From contig CM057169.1 of NCBI GenBank assembly GCA_029962745.1, positions 14,078,744-14,142,743 of the forward strand: a stretch of DNA of 64,000 bases, given 5' to 3'. Source of the stretch: Echinometra lucunter (lineage: Eukaryota; Echinodermata; Echinoidea; Camarodonta; Echinometridae). Made by a program: the position numbers and the translations under genes. Shown piece after piece: positions 24,456 to 36,616 of this stretch. The notes under the pieces are model-generated. The model worked only from the letters and a program-made list of their open reading frames with translations. It was not told the origin of the DNA and made no database searches. The first letter of the stretch is position 1. Every line of letters begins with the position of its first letter.

Positions 24456-27239
24456 ACGCCGCCATCTTGCTTAGTCCTCGGTCTCTTCGGCAAGCCCACT
24501 CGACCGTATATGACACTGTCAATTTCTGTTTTGAAATTTTCTCCAAATAGGCCATGCATTCTGAGGTTGGCCTACCTATTCATAAGCCACTTGATCGTGT
24601 GCATTATTTACTTGCACACCGGTAGTATAAGTTATTATTTTTTGCCAAGATGAATAAAGAAAGCTTCTAATTAACTCTTTCAAGATAATACGTTATTCTC
24701 CATTTTAGTACCCAAGTTTCTTTTTAACAGTTAGTTTCCTTATAATTTTCTTGTCAGTTTTCTTTAAGTTTGGGTTCTTTTCAAGACACATTTCCTTATC
24801 TAATTTGATTTTTTAATATTTGGGGAGGGAGCTTCTCATAAAATAAAAAGAAATACGTGGAATGAAGTGTTGTTTTATTTTATTTTATTTTTTTCATTTT
24901 TAAAAACTGAGCTGGAGGGATATGATTTGTACATGTAGTTCAATGAACATCCTAACCATAATTTGTCCAAATTCATTCATACCCCCTGATTTTGAAAATC
25001 TAAATTTAAAAAGTCGATTGAACTTTGATTTTTTTCCCTCAGGGGAGGGGGGGGGGGGGAACTTATGAGTCACTTTCACATAATCACAGTACATACACAT
25101 GTAATATCATTCACGTGCTCAGTCCTCCCAACACCACATATAAACTCTCACACACGATGTCATTCTTCATTATACAAATGCTTAAACAAACATTTACTCA
25201 ATCAACTTCATATATTTCAGCGCACTTCACAAAAAACAACAACAAACAAACAGTCAAACAGTCAAACACACATACAAACAACCAAAAGGACAAAACATAT
25301 AATATGTAAAGAGAATTTGCGAAACTATGCCACCCAAATAAAATTTAACAGGCTACAGATTACTTTAATAACGTTCAATGTTTATTCTTTCCTCCAAGAA
25401 AAATTTGAGGTCCACATTATCAGTAACAGCAATAATGTGAAAATGGTGATGTAGAAACTGGCAAACACATTGGCAAGCAACAAGTAATAAATTAGGGAAT
25501 ACGCTATGAACCTCCAATTAATTACTTAGTAGGGAATTAGTAGGGGAAAAATTACTGGAGGGCTACAGATGAATTTCCCCCCAAATGTAAAAAAATAGCC
25601 CTTGTAAGATGCAAAAGAGCCCCCATAAAATTATCATTAGGTTCAATACAAAATGTAATTCGGAATGAATTGAACAGAGAGTAGGAAAAAGCCCCTGTAG
25701 AGAAATAATTTTTTCCCTACTCAGTACGTACATTACATGGAGTCCATGGCCGTACGCAGCGGGGGGGGGGGGGGGGGGGAACCCCAGAATTTTTTAAAAA
25801 TGCAAAAAGGCCCTCGTGACCAGCTCGGTGGCTTTGCTTCCTAGCATTTGGGCTTTTTCGAAAATTTTTACACGTCTTGCCCCCCCCCCCCAAAAAAAAT
25901 CTGCGTATGGCCCCAACGGAGTCAATTGTTATATGATCATCATATAAGCCCAATAGCATAAAAATGCAACAAAAACAGTCAACTTACAAGACACGTTACA
26001 TGTACATACATTACATAATTTTGTCAGAATATTTTTCAAGTCAAGTTCAAGATTCATTTTCCTTTGTATTTTGTGAGTTATGCCAATGCACAAAACATTT
26101 CTTGCTAAACAAACTTAGCACAAGCTATTCATATTTTCAAACAAACAGGTGCTTATGTCGACAGGCTTATATTGAAAAATTCAGAACTCCTTTTAAATTC
26201 TAATGGTGATCGTTCTTCAATATCCATGAATACTTTATGTTTTCACACTAACTCATACAAGAGAAAAAAATAACAATATAGTTTACATTCTACACAGCAT
26301 TATGTTTCTTCAACCGTGTCTTAATAAAACTGCACTGGAAATAATTGGCATAAAATTGGGGAAAGGCACAACAAAGGCAAGTAAACTAGAGCATATCACA
26401 ATAGAATCACAGCTCATACATATGCACCTATTACAGGAGTAAACTGTGCAACATGCTGCTGCAAATTTTACTTAATAAGTACCACTCATACATGTATCAC
26501 ACCTATCACTTTCCATTTTCTGGGCAACTCATACTGCAGCAAAGCAGAATGGTAATGATTTATTGGCAGTTGAAATATTCTGGTGTGACATTTGTTAATG
26601 AAATAAATTCTGCACTTGCGACACTTTCTGAAACATGGAGTACTTTTAAGAAGAAAAAAAAAATGACTTGGGAATCTACATCCCACCACACCAAAATCAG
26701 TGATGTCCTGATCATGACACTCAAGCTGTGAAAGCAAGGATTTTCTTAAAGACAGTATATTGCATCATGTTATATTACATCAAGCTGAGATGAGCACCAC
26801 TCATACATTTATCAATCTTCCGCTATTGCAACTGTACAATACTTAAGCACAAAACTATTGCAACTGTACAACACTTAAGTACAAAATATACATATATATA
26901 TGTATTTACAATATAATCTCTGAAAATGGCAAATTAAGGCAAGTTAAGGAAATAGGCACAAACTTGAATATCATTTCAGTGACTGAAGTTGCATTGCATG
27001 AGCATAATGCAAAGTAGCAAATGAGCACAAAAAGTAAACAGAATGCACGTCCATAGTGATAAATAACAAAAAATATTGCATCATACTCAAATGGATCAGA
27101 TGCATCAATCTTTAAATCAGTATATGAGAAAGCATCTTTGTGGTGAAGCTTCTGACGACAAGGACAAGAAAATGCCTGAATCAACACAGTTGAATTTGCC
27201 TGCCCAGGCAGTAGGATCAAAGCTTTTCTCTGCTTTCCT

Positions 27240-27942
27240 CTACAAAGACAGTGGTTGGAACATAAACTTGAATACTGGCTGGGCGTAGAACAATCTCTTC
27301 TCATGTTCACTGGGAATTCCTTCAGAAGAATGATGTCCTCTTGGAAATCTAGAATTGGAAAGAAAAAAAAAAAAATCCATGTTGATACATCATAGCCTAC
27401 CTCGTAAGTCGTAAGAGTAAATAGATCTACCATAGGTCAAACTAATTTCTAATCTAACAATTACAATCAATTTCCTGAAAAAAATATAGTATAAGTAAAA
27501 CTTATCTAACTGTCATGTAAATAATCTCTTTGACAAAAAAAGTAGTATTCCAAAAAATTTGGAAATTCAAACAAAAATGAAAAAAGAGAAGTAACTGTTA
27601 AGACATCTAAAAAGTTACACGGTGTAGACTACAACACCATGTCTTGACTAGATCCAATTTCATTATTAATAATTGTTAGACAAAAGCACAAGTTGCACCA
27701 AATAAAAAAAAAGCTTAGTATGATTTAACAATAAGCTTTACGTTAATCTAGGCTTTCTAGGTAGGATTTTGAACATACACTACTGTTGTCCCCTTAAAAT
27801 AAAACATCAAAACGAACAGATGGGACTACATCTACAAATACGGGCTACCCAGAACACCGTCATTGACAGTCTCTTTACACCCTAATAATATTTCAAGACT
27901 GCATTAAATAAAATCCACTAACCTGTAGAAGCCTTCCTGCAT
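27240..27942 (-). CDS. Candidate two-exon small ORF (42 codons), unrecognised
   Basis: Minus strand. Exon 27942-27923 (MQEGFY, donor CAG|GTTAGT, phase 2) joins exon 27348-27240 (acceptor TTCTAG, then FPRGHHSSEGIPSEHEK and a hydrophobic end, stop TAG). Frame and splice phases agree. An AATAAA occurs on the minus strand near 26,560. No family is recognised, and the locus lies within a transposon, so it could be a non-coding transcript or chance. Confidence 0.18.
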
Positions 27943-29169
27943 CCATTCTCTTAACGACTGGTAGAGTTATATGCCGTAAAATCAACACAGAGCTCAGAAA
28001 GCAGTAAAAAATGCAAGAAATTCTAGCCGGTCGAAAATACAGTGAGCGGACGTAAACAGAGGACTAACCAAGATGGCGGCGATCACGTGATCCCGTACGA
28101 ACGCTGGCTATGTTTTCGAGTCCGCATGAGCTTTCTACGTCTTCTATTTCTGTGGTCCTACCCCCCCCCCCCCCCCCCCCCGCTTAGTCTATCCTTCACG
28201 TAGAACCTCCACACCCTTTCCCCGCTCGGTCGCTTTGCTCCGCGGTCGAGGATATTCGGCATCAGTCATCCCCCCCCCCCCTCCCCAGCCGTGAACACAA
28301 ATCGACACCCATGTCCAGGATCATGCCTACATAGGGATAACACGTGAAAACAGAGATTTTAAGATTGATTATAGTTCCCTTATTACTGATTTGATTTTTT
28401 TTTCAAATGTGATTTACATGTAATTTGAGACTTTGGAGAAGATTATTACAGTCTCAAAAAATTAAAAGGCTACCGATAAATTTCGGGTACTATGCATGCT
28501 TTTGACCTATAGAGCTGCCATAGACTAACACGCAAAACCAGATATTTTTAAATGATTTTTAATATCCCTTACGGAAGAACATGAAATTTCAAACTCTGAA
28601 AATGTATAATTAAGGCTCAATGAGTCAATTAGACCCCCCATAAATCCCCGGGAATATGCATATTATTACTAAAAAAAAAAAAATCTCGCCTGCCATAGGT
28701 TTACACGCGAAAACAAGCGATTTTTAAATGATTATAGTTCCTCTATGGCTACTTTGAATTTATTTCAAATGTGATTTACATGTAATTTGAGACTTTGGAA
28801 AAGATTAGTAAAGGCTTTTAAAAAAATTCAAAGACCACCCATAAATTTCGGGGACTATGAATGCTTTTGACCCTCTAGCTGCTGCTGCCATTATTAACTT
28901 AATTTCAAAATCCCTATCCCTAAAACATGGATTTTGAAATTAAGTTAATTCCCCTAGCATTTATCTAAATATATGGAAAAGGTGATTCACATGAAATGTC
29001 AAACTCTGTAAATATATAACTGAACCTCGATGAGTCCAATAGACCCCCCATAAGTCCCCGGGAATATGCATGCTTTGCTTTTTGATCAATTTTTGTAAAC
29101 CGTTTGTTGTTATCGATGACGCGTGATATGGGGGTTCTACCCAACTAGTTCTGTGGTTCTACCACGTCC

Positions 29170-29346
29170 CATGTACGACAATACGCTATGACACGACAAT
29201 ACGCACGGTACGCGTGCTTTATTTCGGTACTGAAGGTTAATTCTTCCTAATAAATATTCTTTGCTTATGGTGCATGTGCATAAAGAATATTAATGCGAAG
29301 AAGTCTTAGTACCGAAATAAAGCACGCATACGTATTGTAGTACATG
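29170..29346. repeat. Hairpin-forming palindrome within the foldback arm
   Basis: CGTGCTTTATTTCGGTAC (from 29,213) is complementary to GTACCGAAATAAAGCACG (to about 29,326). Further outward, CATGTACGACAATACG pairs with CGTATTGTAGTACATG. The inner stem AATATTCTTTGCTTATG closes on a short loop near 29,270. A separate small foldback element nested in the larger one is the simplest reading. Confidence 0.75.
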
Positions 29347-29399
29347 GTACATCTATGGAAGGCCAACGGTGCCATAATTCGTATCGACGTACGTATGTC

Positions 29400-29765
29400 A
29401 AAATTAATGGTACGTAAAAAACATTATAATAAATCATTAATGTTTGCTAAAGGTTATGAAAACATTTTTAAAACGTTAAAATGTATGGTCTTGTGATTAT
29501 GAAGAAAACATTTTTATATAACATTTTTACAATAACATTCTAAAGATGTTATCAAAATGTTTTTGCTATCTTGGAAACTTTATTACAATATTTAAAAAAC
29601 ATCGAGAAAATGTTTGAAAAATGTTACCAATAAAACATTTTGGACAAAACATTATAAAAATGTTAAACATGAGGAATATAATTTTGTATTAATGTTATCA
29701 AAACGTTATCAAAAACATTATTTGGAAAACATTTCTGAGACCCTTTGGAAATGTTATAAAAAAAT
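29400..29765. repeat. AACATTTT-rich degenerate repeat
   Basis: Dense degenerate copies of AACATTTTTA / TAAAAATGTT occur in both orientations, with no coding content. It separates foldback-arm sequence from the central TACGTATGTCCAAATTAA units at 29,800-29,900, so it is probably an insertion. Confidence 0.5.
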
Positions 29766-29789
29766 TATGTGCTAGCTGGGATAATAATT

Positions 29790-29945
29790 ATGTCTAATTT
29801 AGACATACGTAATATGTCCAAACTAAGGATACGTATGTCCAAATTAAGCATACGTATGTCTTTATTTGACATACGTATCCTTAATTTGGACATACGTATC
29901 CTTCAAGTTCAAGTTCAAGTTCAAGTTCAAGTTCATGTTTTATTT
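29790..29945. repeat. Foldback centre: TACGTATGTCC units and (TTCAAG)n
   Basis: ACGTATGTCCAAATTAA units run rightwards to about 29,860, then their complement runs on to 29,900, marking the palindrome centre. An (AAGTTC)n tract at about 29,904-29,935 follows and looks like the reversed simple tail of a retroelement lying at 29,904-30,300. Confidence 0.6.
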
Positions 29946-30501
29946 CCAATATAACACAAGACATAAAATATTTTTTCTTTTTTTAAACAGAAATATCGTA
30001 AATTAACATATAGCATTTTTTTCTCTTATTTAACATCAAAACAAATTTAATGTCTGCTTGACATAGTATATTAAAAGAAAAAAATGATACTGGAGAAGAG
30101 AAATCCACAAAAAAGCAGTGCTTGTAAAGACATGGATTCCTCAAGAAAGAAAAAGGAAAGTAAAGAAAAGAAAACAGAAGAAGGTATGATACAGAGCTAG
30201 GTGAAATTACATTTGTAGATTCAGGCATAGGACCGACGGGCTCGCATAACAGATGGGTTATAATGTACAAGTAAACAAGCCTTTTGCAAGTTCATTTTCC
30301 CTATGATTTCCCAGTTGCTGGCTCCTTTAATTTGGACATACATATGTCGATACGAATTATGGCACCGTTGGCCTTCCATAGACGTGGTACACGCCCATCA
30401 CGTCTATAATAACCAACGGTTTCACGTGTAGTATTGTAGTATTACAAAAATTGGTCAAAAGCATGCTTCCCGGGGGTTTATGGGGGTCCACTGGACTCGT
30501 C

Positions 30502-30962
30502 CGCCAGCGTAAATCCACTTTGAGGAGTGGGGGGGGGGGGGGGGGGGGGGGAATGATCGACTTTTTTGGCGATTTTTTTTTCTGTACAACTCACACTTCA
30601 GTATAAACACACACCCTCACCCACCCGCACAGACCTCCTTACAAACGTTCTAATTTTTATTTTGTGAGCGAGCCAAAAAATAACGACTTTTCTTGTTTTT
30701 AATCGCATTTTCAAATAGAAATTCTAAAATATGACAAAATAACCACTTTTCTGGTTTTCAATTGCATTTTCAAATAGAAGTTTTAAGATTAGATGGTTAT
30801 TTATGACAGATTATTAAAAGTTTTACTAACTGATTAATTCGAATATCATTTCTTCCTTAAAAAGTGTGGGGGAGGGGATGTTTGTACACACCATCCCCCC
30901 TCTTTTTCGAGGGGGGGGGGGATATATCGATATATTCCCCATCCCCCCGGGATTTACGCCAA
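30502..30962. mobile_element. G-tract MITE with TSD in the foldback right arm
   Basis: Inverted ends around CAGCGTAAATCC and GGGATTTACGCC enclose G and C tracts (30,529-30,551; 30,895-30,920). A 10-bp duplication, TGGACTCGTC at 30492-30501 and TGGACTCATC at 30963-30972, flanks the element. It splits the arm homologous to the segment near 29,030-29,045. Confidence 0.75.
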
Positions 30963-31057
30963 TGGACTCATCGAGGCTCAATTGTTTTCAGAGTTTGAAA
31001 TTTCATGTGAATCACATTTTTCATATATTTCAATAAATGCTAGGGGAATTAACTTAA

Positions 31058-31631
31058 AGGAGAATGCAACCCAGACATCAGTGTGCTTTCAAGTAAATGA
31101 AGAAGAACAAGTTTGAGCACAATCGGACAATCTGTTCAAGAGTTGTGAATTTTGAAAGTTTAAGTAAATCCTTTTCTTTAAGATCCTTTAAGTTGGCGGC
31201 AACTCCACCAGCATCTGTGGTGTCATCGTGGACAACTCTCTATTCATTTTGTACACAAAACTTAACATTTTCTTCATTTTTAAGAAAAATTGAAATTGTT
31301 TTTATTTACTGTTTGAGTATATGCCATGGCTACATCAAGATTCTGCAAGCATTTGGGGGGGGGGGGGGGAAATTATGTTGACTCCTGACTTAAAATTTCA
31401 TATAAATCAATCATTTTGAAATATTATGCACAAAATGAATGGAGAGTTGTCCACGATGACATCACACATACTGGCAAAGTTGCCAACCACCATAAGGATT
31501 TACTTAAACCTTCAAAATTCATAACTCTTGAACAGATTGTCCGATTTTCTTCAAACTTTCACTGTTTGCTCTTTCATGTTAACCTTCATTCACTAACTTA
31601 AAGCACACTGATGCCTGGGTTCCATTCTCCT
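31058..31631. mobile_element. TTAA-flanked foldback MITE, AGGAGAATGC family, copy 1
   Basis: TTAA at 31054-31057 and 31632-31635 flanks 574 bp. The ends AGGAGAATGCAACCCAG and CTGGGTTCCATTCTCCT are inverted copies, and complementarity extends far inward (ATCTGTTCAAGAGTTGTGAA against TTCATAACTCTTGAACAGAT). Kolobok or piggyBac type by target site. Another copy lies at 48823-49401. Confidence 0.85.
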
Positions 31632-32956
31632 TTAATTTCAAATTCCATGTTTGTGTGCATTTACCTAGGAGCTAGAGGGTCAAAAGTATGCATAGTCCCC
31701 GAAATTTATGGGTGGTCTTTGAATTTTTATAACCTTTACTAATCTTTTCCAAAGTCTCAAATTACATGTAAATCACATTTGAAATAAATTCAAAGTAGTA
31801 ATAGGGGAACTATAGGCCTAATCATTCGAAAATTTATAGTTTTCGCGTGTAAACCTATGGCAGGCGAGACTTTTTTGGGGGGTAAAAAATATGCATATTC
31901 CCGGGGATTTATGGGGGGAGTCATCAAAGTTTGAAATTTCCATAAATTCAAATAAACGTTAGAGGAACAAAACTCATTTCAAATTCTCTGTTTTTGTGGG
32001 TTAGCGTATGGCAGCTCGAAGGTCAAAAGCATGCATAATTATGAAGTCCCCGAAATTGATGGGTGGTCTTTGAATTTTTTTGAGCCTTTACTAATCTTCT
32101 CCGAAGTCTCAAATTGCATATAAATCACATAGGGGAACTATAATCAATCTTAAAATCCCTGTTTTCACGTGTTAACCCTATGACAGGTGACTCTGTCAAA
32201 AAGCAGGCATGATCTTGGGGCCTTTATAGTGTCATTTATTGAAAATAAAGTTTCAAGAATTTTTTTTTTAAAACTATCCATCCTTCCATTCGTGCAAAAA
32301 TTAGACTTAATAAACAAAGTTTCAGATAATATCAAGAAGAAATGAGACATCTTTTCACGTGTTATTCTAATGGCGAACGTATATTTCCGAGTCGTGCTTT
32401 TAACACAGCATTAACCCTTACCAAAATGTACTACGGAAGTAGGTGACAGAAGCCGCGGAGCGTTTTTGAAAGCTAGTGGGGGAGTGGGGGGGGGGGGGGC
32501 TGAGCTCACAAACCAGGATAATCATTTCCGCGTTATTGTACAGAGGTCAAAGTGTCTTATGGCAAGGGAGAGTACATTGTTATTGTAATGAAACTGAAAT
32601 TGAGAAATGGTTACTAGTAAATAGAGATGAATGGGGACATCTTTTCCAAACTGAGTTTGACACAATTTTGATTTAAATCTTTAACCCTTTTATATTGAAA
32701 TAACAAAAAAGTACTAAAATAAATTTCAAAACATATTTCACCAATATAAATAAATCAAAATGCAGGCCTACCCCGAAACTCATGTCGAAATCAAACGGCG
32801 GCTATCGTTACCTTTCGGCAAAAAGTGATATCAGTCAAACATGAAACGACTATGCGATTTGTTCCCCCAGAAGCCGGAACAAATCGCCCAACTGGTTCCA
32901 ATGGGAGGGGGGGGGGGGGCACAGAAATAGTAGACGGGGGGGGGGGGGGTACGTCA

Positions 32957-34160
32957 CATGCAAATTCAAATTTCAAATTCAAATTTATTGAAATAAAATC
33001 CTGACATTTAAGGATTATCATCAAAAATCGAAACAGAAGAAAACAAAAATTTTCAACGGAAACATACTGAATAACAAAATAAAACAAAACAAAGACAGAT
33101 TATATCAAAACAAAAACAAAATAATTACATTATCCAAGCAAAACCATCACATACCTGCCAACCCTGACAGGCAAGAAGTAGGAACAAATAATTAAATATT
33201 CAAAAACAGGAACATTCTTAAATTTCCTATTCACTACAAATTTATGCAGTTTTCGGATAGATTTGTACAGAAAGAAGAAGAAGAAGAAGAAGAAGAAGAA
33301 GAAGAGAGAGAGAGAGAAAAAAAAAAACTACAGTCACGGGGCAGGCCACCACTATGAACCGTCCATCCTGTTGGTTAAAAGAAATTACACGTAAAACATA
33401 TAGGGATTTTTTTTAAACCAACAGTCGGTCGGTCCACATGCACTGCAACCAACCCAATGATCAAAACCAAGTCCCTTTACAGTGTAAGGCACTGTACATA
33501 CGGTACATGTATTACGTAACATTCGATGTTAATAATAACAAAGTTGCAGGTACCAAATCAGTTTCTGGATTGTTTCTTCTTTTTTTCTTGTATGATGGTT
33601 TAAAAAAATAATTATTGTAGTTATCATTGATTTATTTTTATTTTACATTCATTTATTCATTATGTCATACTTAAAAAATCCGGGCGCACACTCTTTAACT
33701 GGATGAATAATTCTGTTCGAAAGTCTTGTAGAGTGTTGCATTCAGTGACAAAATGATATTCATCCTCTACTGAAGTCACACATGAGGGGCATTTTCTGTC
33801 GCTTACTGCGAGTCTTTTGTATCTACCTTGTTCTGTCATAAGTTTACTGTTGCTTATTCTTAGTTTTGCAAAGTTTTTAATGTGTCTTTTATCGATGTTT
33901 AGAAAGAAGTAGTTTTTAATCTTATGTAATTTTTCAATTTTTTATAAGTTCTTACTTTCTTGCAATGCTCTTGGTTATTCTCATCAAGATCTTTTTTGCA
34001 TCATGATGAGAGCAGCGAAGTGAAACGTAAATGTGTGGCCACCTATGCAATATTATTATTTAGGACTTTAGCGGTAAGATTGAGAAAATGCTTTTTACAC
34101 AGTTCAAAATTGTTCGTCTGTTGTTGGTTTAATTTTTACGGCGCGTATCATTCAGTTGTG
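32957..34160 (-). mobile_element. LINE 3' fragment, minus strand
   Basis: Read on the minus strand, the C-terminal region shows RKCPSCVTSVEDEYHFVTEC, preceded by KLRISNSKLMTEQGRYKR. This CX2C...HX3-4C ending is common in marine-invertebrate LINE polymerases. The 3' end carries AAATTTGAATTTGAAATTTG near 32,957. (AAG)n at 33,270-33,305 sits in the 3' UTR. Stops interrupt it upstream, so it is dead and 5'-truncated. Confidence 0.7.
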
Positions 34161-34941
34161 AATATACGCCTCCATGCTGTATGGTAGATTATTCCAGAGA
34201 GTTGCACTATCAACGAAATGCATTCTTATTATATTCTTAAAAATATATAGATATTCTGCTAAAATTACATTATCGATTATAGCACACGTAAGTAACAATC
34301 CCTTTGGAAAGATGGGGTCCGCCCACTTGACCGAAAGCCCACGAGGCCGACTTTTCTCGTATGGTATTTTCCTTCATCACAAATAATGCGCTATCGGTAT
34401 ATAAAATAATTATGTCTCCTTTAGCATGTTTAGTCCTCGTTGCCTTTCAATAATTATCAAACTTCCTTCTGGTACAGGAATTGGTCAGAGCGGTGTGATA
34501 TTATAATTACAATTTGCTATTTTCGGCCTCGCGGGCCTTCGGTCTCGCGGGCCTTCCGTGAAGTGGGTTGTAACCGGAAAGAGAGTACCATTCGTGAAGA
34601 TTTTAGGAGTATATTTCTGTTTAGATGTAAATGCAAAGGAATCTATGAACTACAAAGAGATTCTGAGTAAGATAAGAAAATCTTTAACATGGTGGAAAGA
34701 AAGAGATCTGACGTTAATGGGAAAAAAATCCAGTTGTTGAAAGTTATTCGAGATCGGTGTATGTGGCAGCGGCGTAGACAGGTTCTTACATGGGGGGGGG
34801 GGATGATTTGCCGTTCACGAGAAATCTTTTTTTTTTTTTTTTTTTAGTACACGTTGGTATCAGTAATGCCTATAGCATTTTCATTTAGTTTATGTACGAT
34901 TAGAGAGCAATGTAGATAAAATGCCTTGCTCAAGGGCATAA

Positions 34942-35016
34942 GTGCCGTACCGCGGGGATCGAACCCCCGACTTTCGCGTCTGCAGTCAAGCGCCTTATAC
35001 CACTCGACCACGGCAC
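34942..35016 (-). tRNA. tRNA-like sequence, probably a SINE head or tRNA pseudogene
   Basis: 75 nt on the minus strand. A perfect 7-bp acceptor stem (GTGCCGT with ACGGCAC), a D-arm GTCGAGTGGTATAAGGC, and a good T-arm around GGGGTTCGATCCCC with B-box consensus. The anticodon arm does not pair well, so a functional tRNA is unlikely. It lies inside a transposon insertion. Confidence 0.45.
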
Positions 35017-35339
35017 CTCGACGATCAATTTCGTATACAGATACTTTTTGTTTTTCCGTATTCTTTATTCGATTCCATTCACAAATCAAATGATAAAATG
35101 TAAGATACAAAATATTCCTCTTGAACATGTGTACATGAAAACATATTTCACTTGAAAATATAACCATAATAAGCCATATTCCACTTGAATATATATGAAC
35201 ATAGTAAACCATAATACTTTATTCAAACATAATTATAATCATAAGCCATATTCAACTTGAATATCTTATAACACAATCTTATGATTTAAAAAAAAAAAAT
35301 TATTTTCATTAATTCTGTCTGAAGAATGAAATCTTTTCT

Positions 35340-35475
35340 AAAAAAAAACCCCCACACACAAAAAACACAAACAAAAACACCCCCCCAAAAAACCCCTGTA
35401 TACACACACACGCACACCCCACACACGCACACACACACACCCTCACACACCCCCAACCCACACACATACACCCAA
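35340..35475. repeat. CA/C-rich simple repeat
   Basis: Irregular (CA)n with C runs (CACACACACGCACACCCC and similar). It has no coding meaning despite open frames on the opposite strand. Confidence 0.8.
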
Positions 35476-35716
35476 ATGCAAAGACATAAATAGAAGATAT
35501 ACGCACCGTGACAAACGAATATAGAATATGGACTGACACACATTATTGCATATTTGCATCACGCTATTTATCTTTTTAAAAAAGTTTTGTTGTTACACCA
35601 CTTCAGAAAATCTGTGACGGCACGGAAATTACCCAAAAGTAATATAAATAACTACATAAATCAAAATAATGATCGATATAGTTATTATGACAGTAATCGT
35701 CATTTCAGTCACATTA

Positions 35717-35812
35717 ACGATGATGATGATGATGATAACTATCATTATTATCATAAGCATAATAATAATAATAATACATTACTAATTATTACTATTATTA
35801 TTATTATTATTG

Positions 35813-35853
<41 letters not shown>

Positions 35854-35861
35854 GTTATTAT

Positions 35862-35899
<38 letters not shown>

Positions 35900-35955
35900 T
35901 TGTTGTTGTTGTTGTTGTTATAATGATAATAATTGTTATTGTCATTATTGCTGTT
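35717..35955. repeat. Trinucleotide microsatellite (ATT/ACT/GTT)n
   Basis: A compound tract of GATGAT, ATT, ACT and GTT repeats. All long frames across it are homopolymeric artefacts. Confidence 0.95.
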
Positions 35956-36616
35956 CCTATCATTTCTAAACATGTTAATTCAGTTTAATTGTAAGCAAAT
36001 ATCCTTCCCTAAAACCTGGGAGGGATGATTGTACATGTCATCCCTCCCACCTTGTGAGGGGGGGGGGTGCATACCCCTCATCTCCCCCCCCCCCCCCCCG
36101 CTGGCTACGCCCCTGGTATGTGGCATCACTTATCCCTGTTCCGGAATGGGTATTTAAGACTTTAGATAAACTGTGCTTTGAATTTTTATGGCACGGGAAA
36201 GACAAAATTAAAAGGAGTACCTTATTCTTAAACTATAACAAAGGAGGGCTAAAAATGCTGGATTTCCGATTGTTAAATTATAAAGTGCAAAAAATTAAGT
36301 GGGTCAAGAGACTTTTAACAGGGGATCAACGAATGAAATGGAAATAATATTTGGAATATATTATGCATCCTTATGGAGGGAAATTAATATTTCAAAGTCA
36401 TTATTTCGTGGGAATGTTAAGAGTAAAGCTGCCTCCATTTTTATGTAGAATTAATGAACACTTGGTTGGAAGTAGGAGATTTAAGACATAAATGTGATAG
36501 TTATAAAGGAAAGGAAGTTCTTTTTAATAATAAATTTGTAATGTTTCGTGGTTCTAGTATATGTAATCATAGCCTTTTATCAAAAGGTATATTTCGACTA
36601 GTCAGAGCACATTATA

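Larger units (their letters stand above)
22930..28313. mobile_element. 5.4-kb hAT-like element with TIRs and 8-bp TSD
   Basis: The ends are CATGGGTGTCGAT and ATCGACACCCATG, perfect 13-bp inverted repeats. They are flanked by direct duplications TCCAGGAT at 22922-22929 and 28314-28321. An 8-bp duplication and a CA start suit the hAT superfamily. It interrupts the left arm of the foldback exactly, so it is younger. No transposase is visible. Inside are a region with periodic GCTTCGCTCGCTCG motifs (23,170-24,200), an inverted pair of promoter-like segments (24,350-24,480 and 28,060-28,164), and AT-rich filler. Confidence 0.85.
22726..32445. mobile_element. Giant nested foldback (imperfect palindrome)
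   Basis: The left outer end CACCTACTTCTGTAGTACAT at 22726 matches the complement of the right outer end at about 32,426-32,445. Matching continues inward: CCGCCATT, ACGTGTGAAAAGA, and AATAAATGGCACTATAAA on the left against 32,233-32,250 on the right. It resumes after a 5.4-kb insertion with GATCATGCCT...AGGCATGATC, then ATTTATGGGTGGTC-type segments. Inner arms 29,354-29,387 and 30,345-30,381 close on a centre near 29,860. Without nested insertions it is about 3.3 kb. Foldback elements such as the TU family are known in sea urchins; membership is inferred. Confidence 0.8.
34769..36115. mobile_element. G-tract hAT-like element inserted in the Tx1 LINE
   Basis: The 10-bp sequence GTATGTGGCA occurs at both junctions (34759-34768 and 36116-36125), and removing the insert rejoins the LINE frame (VYVASLIP). 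The ends are GCGGCGTAGAC and GGCTACGCCCCTG, inverted relatives of the CAGTGGCGTAGC family. The interior holds a tRNA-like sequence, CA-rich and trinucleotide repeats, and poly-G/C tracts next to both ends. Confidence 0.8.

Noticed and set aside
26906..27433. 175-codon minus-strand frame with many Cys
   Set aside because: Composition is erratic, it has no domain pattern, and it lies in AT-rich transposon interior; an overlapping exon-like frame has better splice support.
34942..35016. Functional tRNA gene
   Set aside because: Acceptor and T stems are good, but the anticodon stem does not pair and the sequence lies inside a mobile element; kept only as tRNA-like.
35554..35988. 144-codon frame rich in Asn, Ile and Thr
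   Set aside because: Spans a compound trinucleotide repeat inside a transposon insertion.
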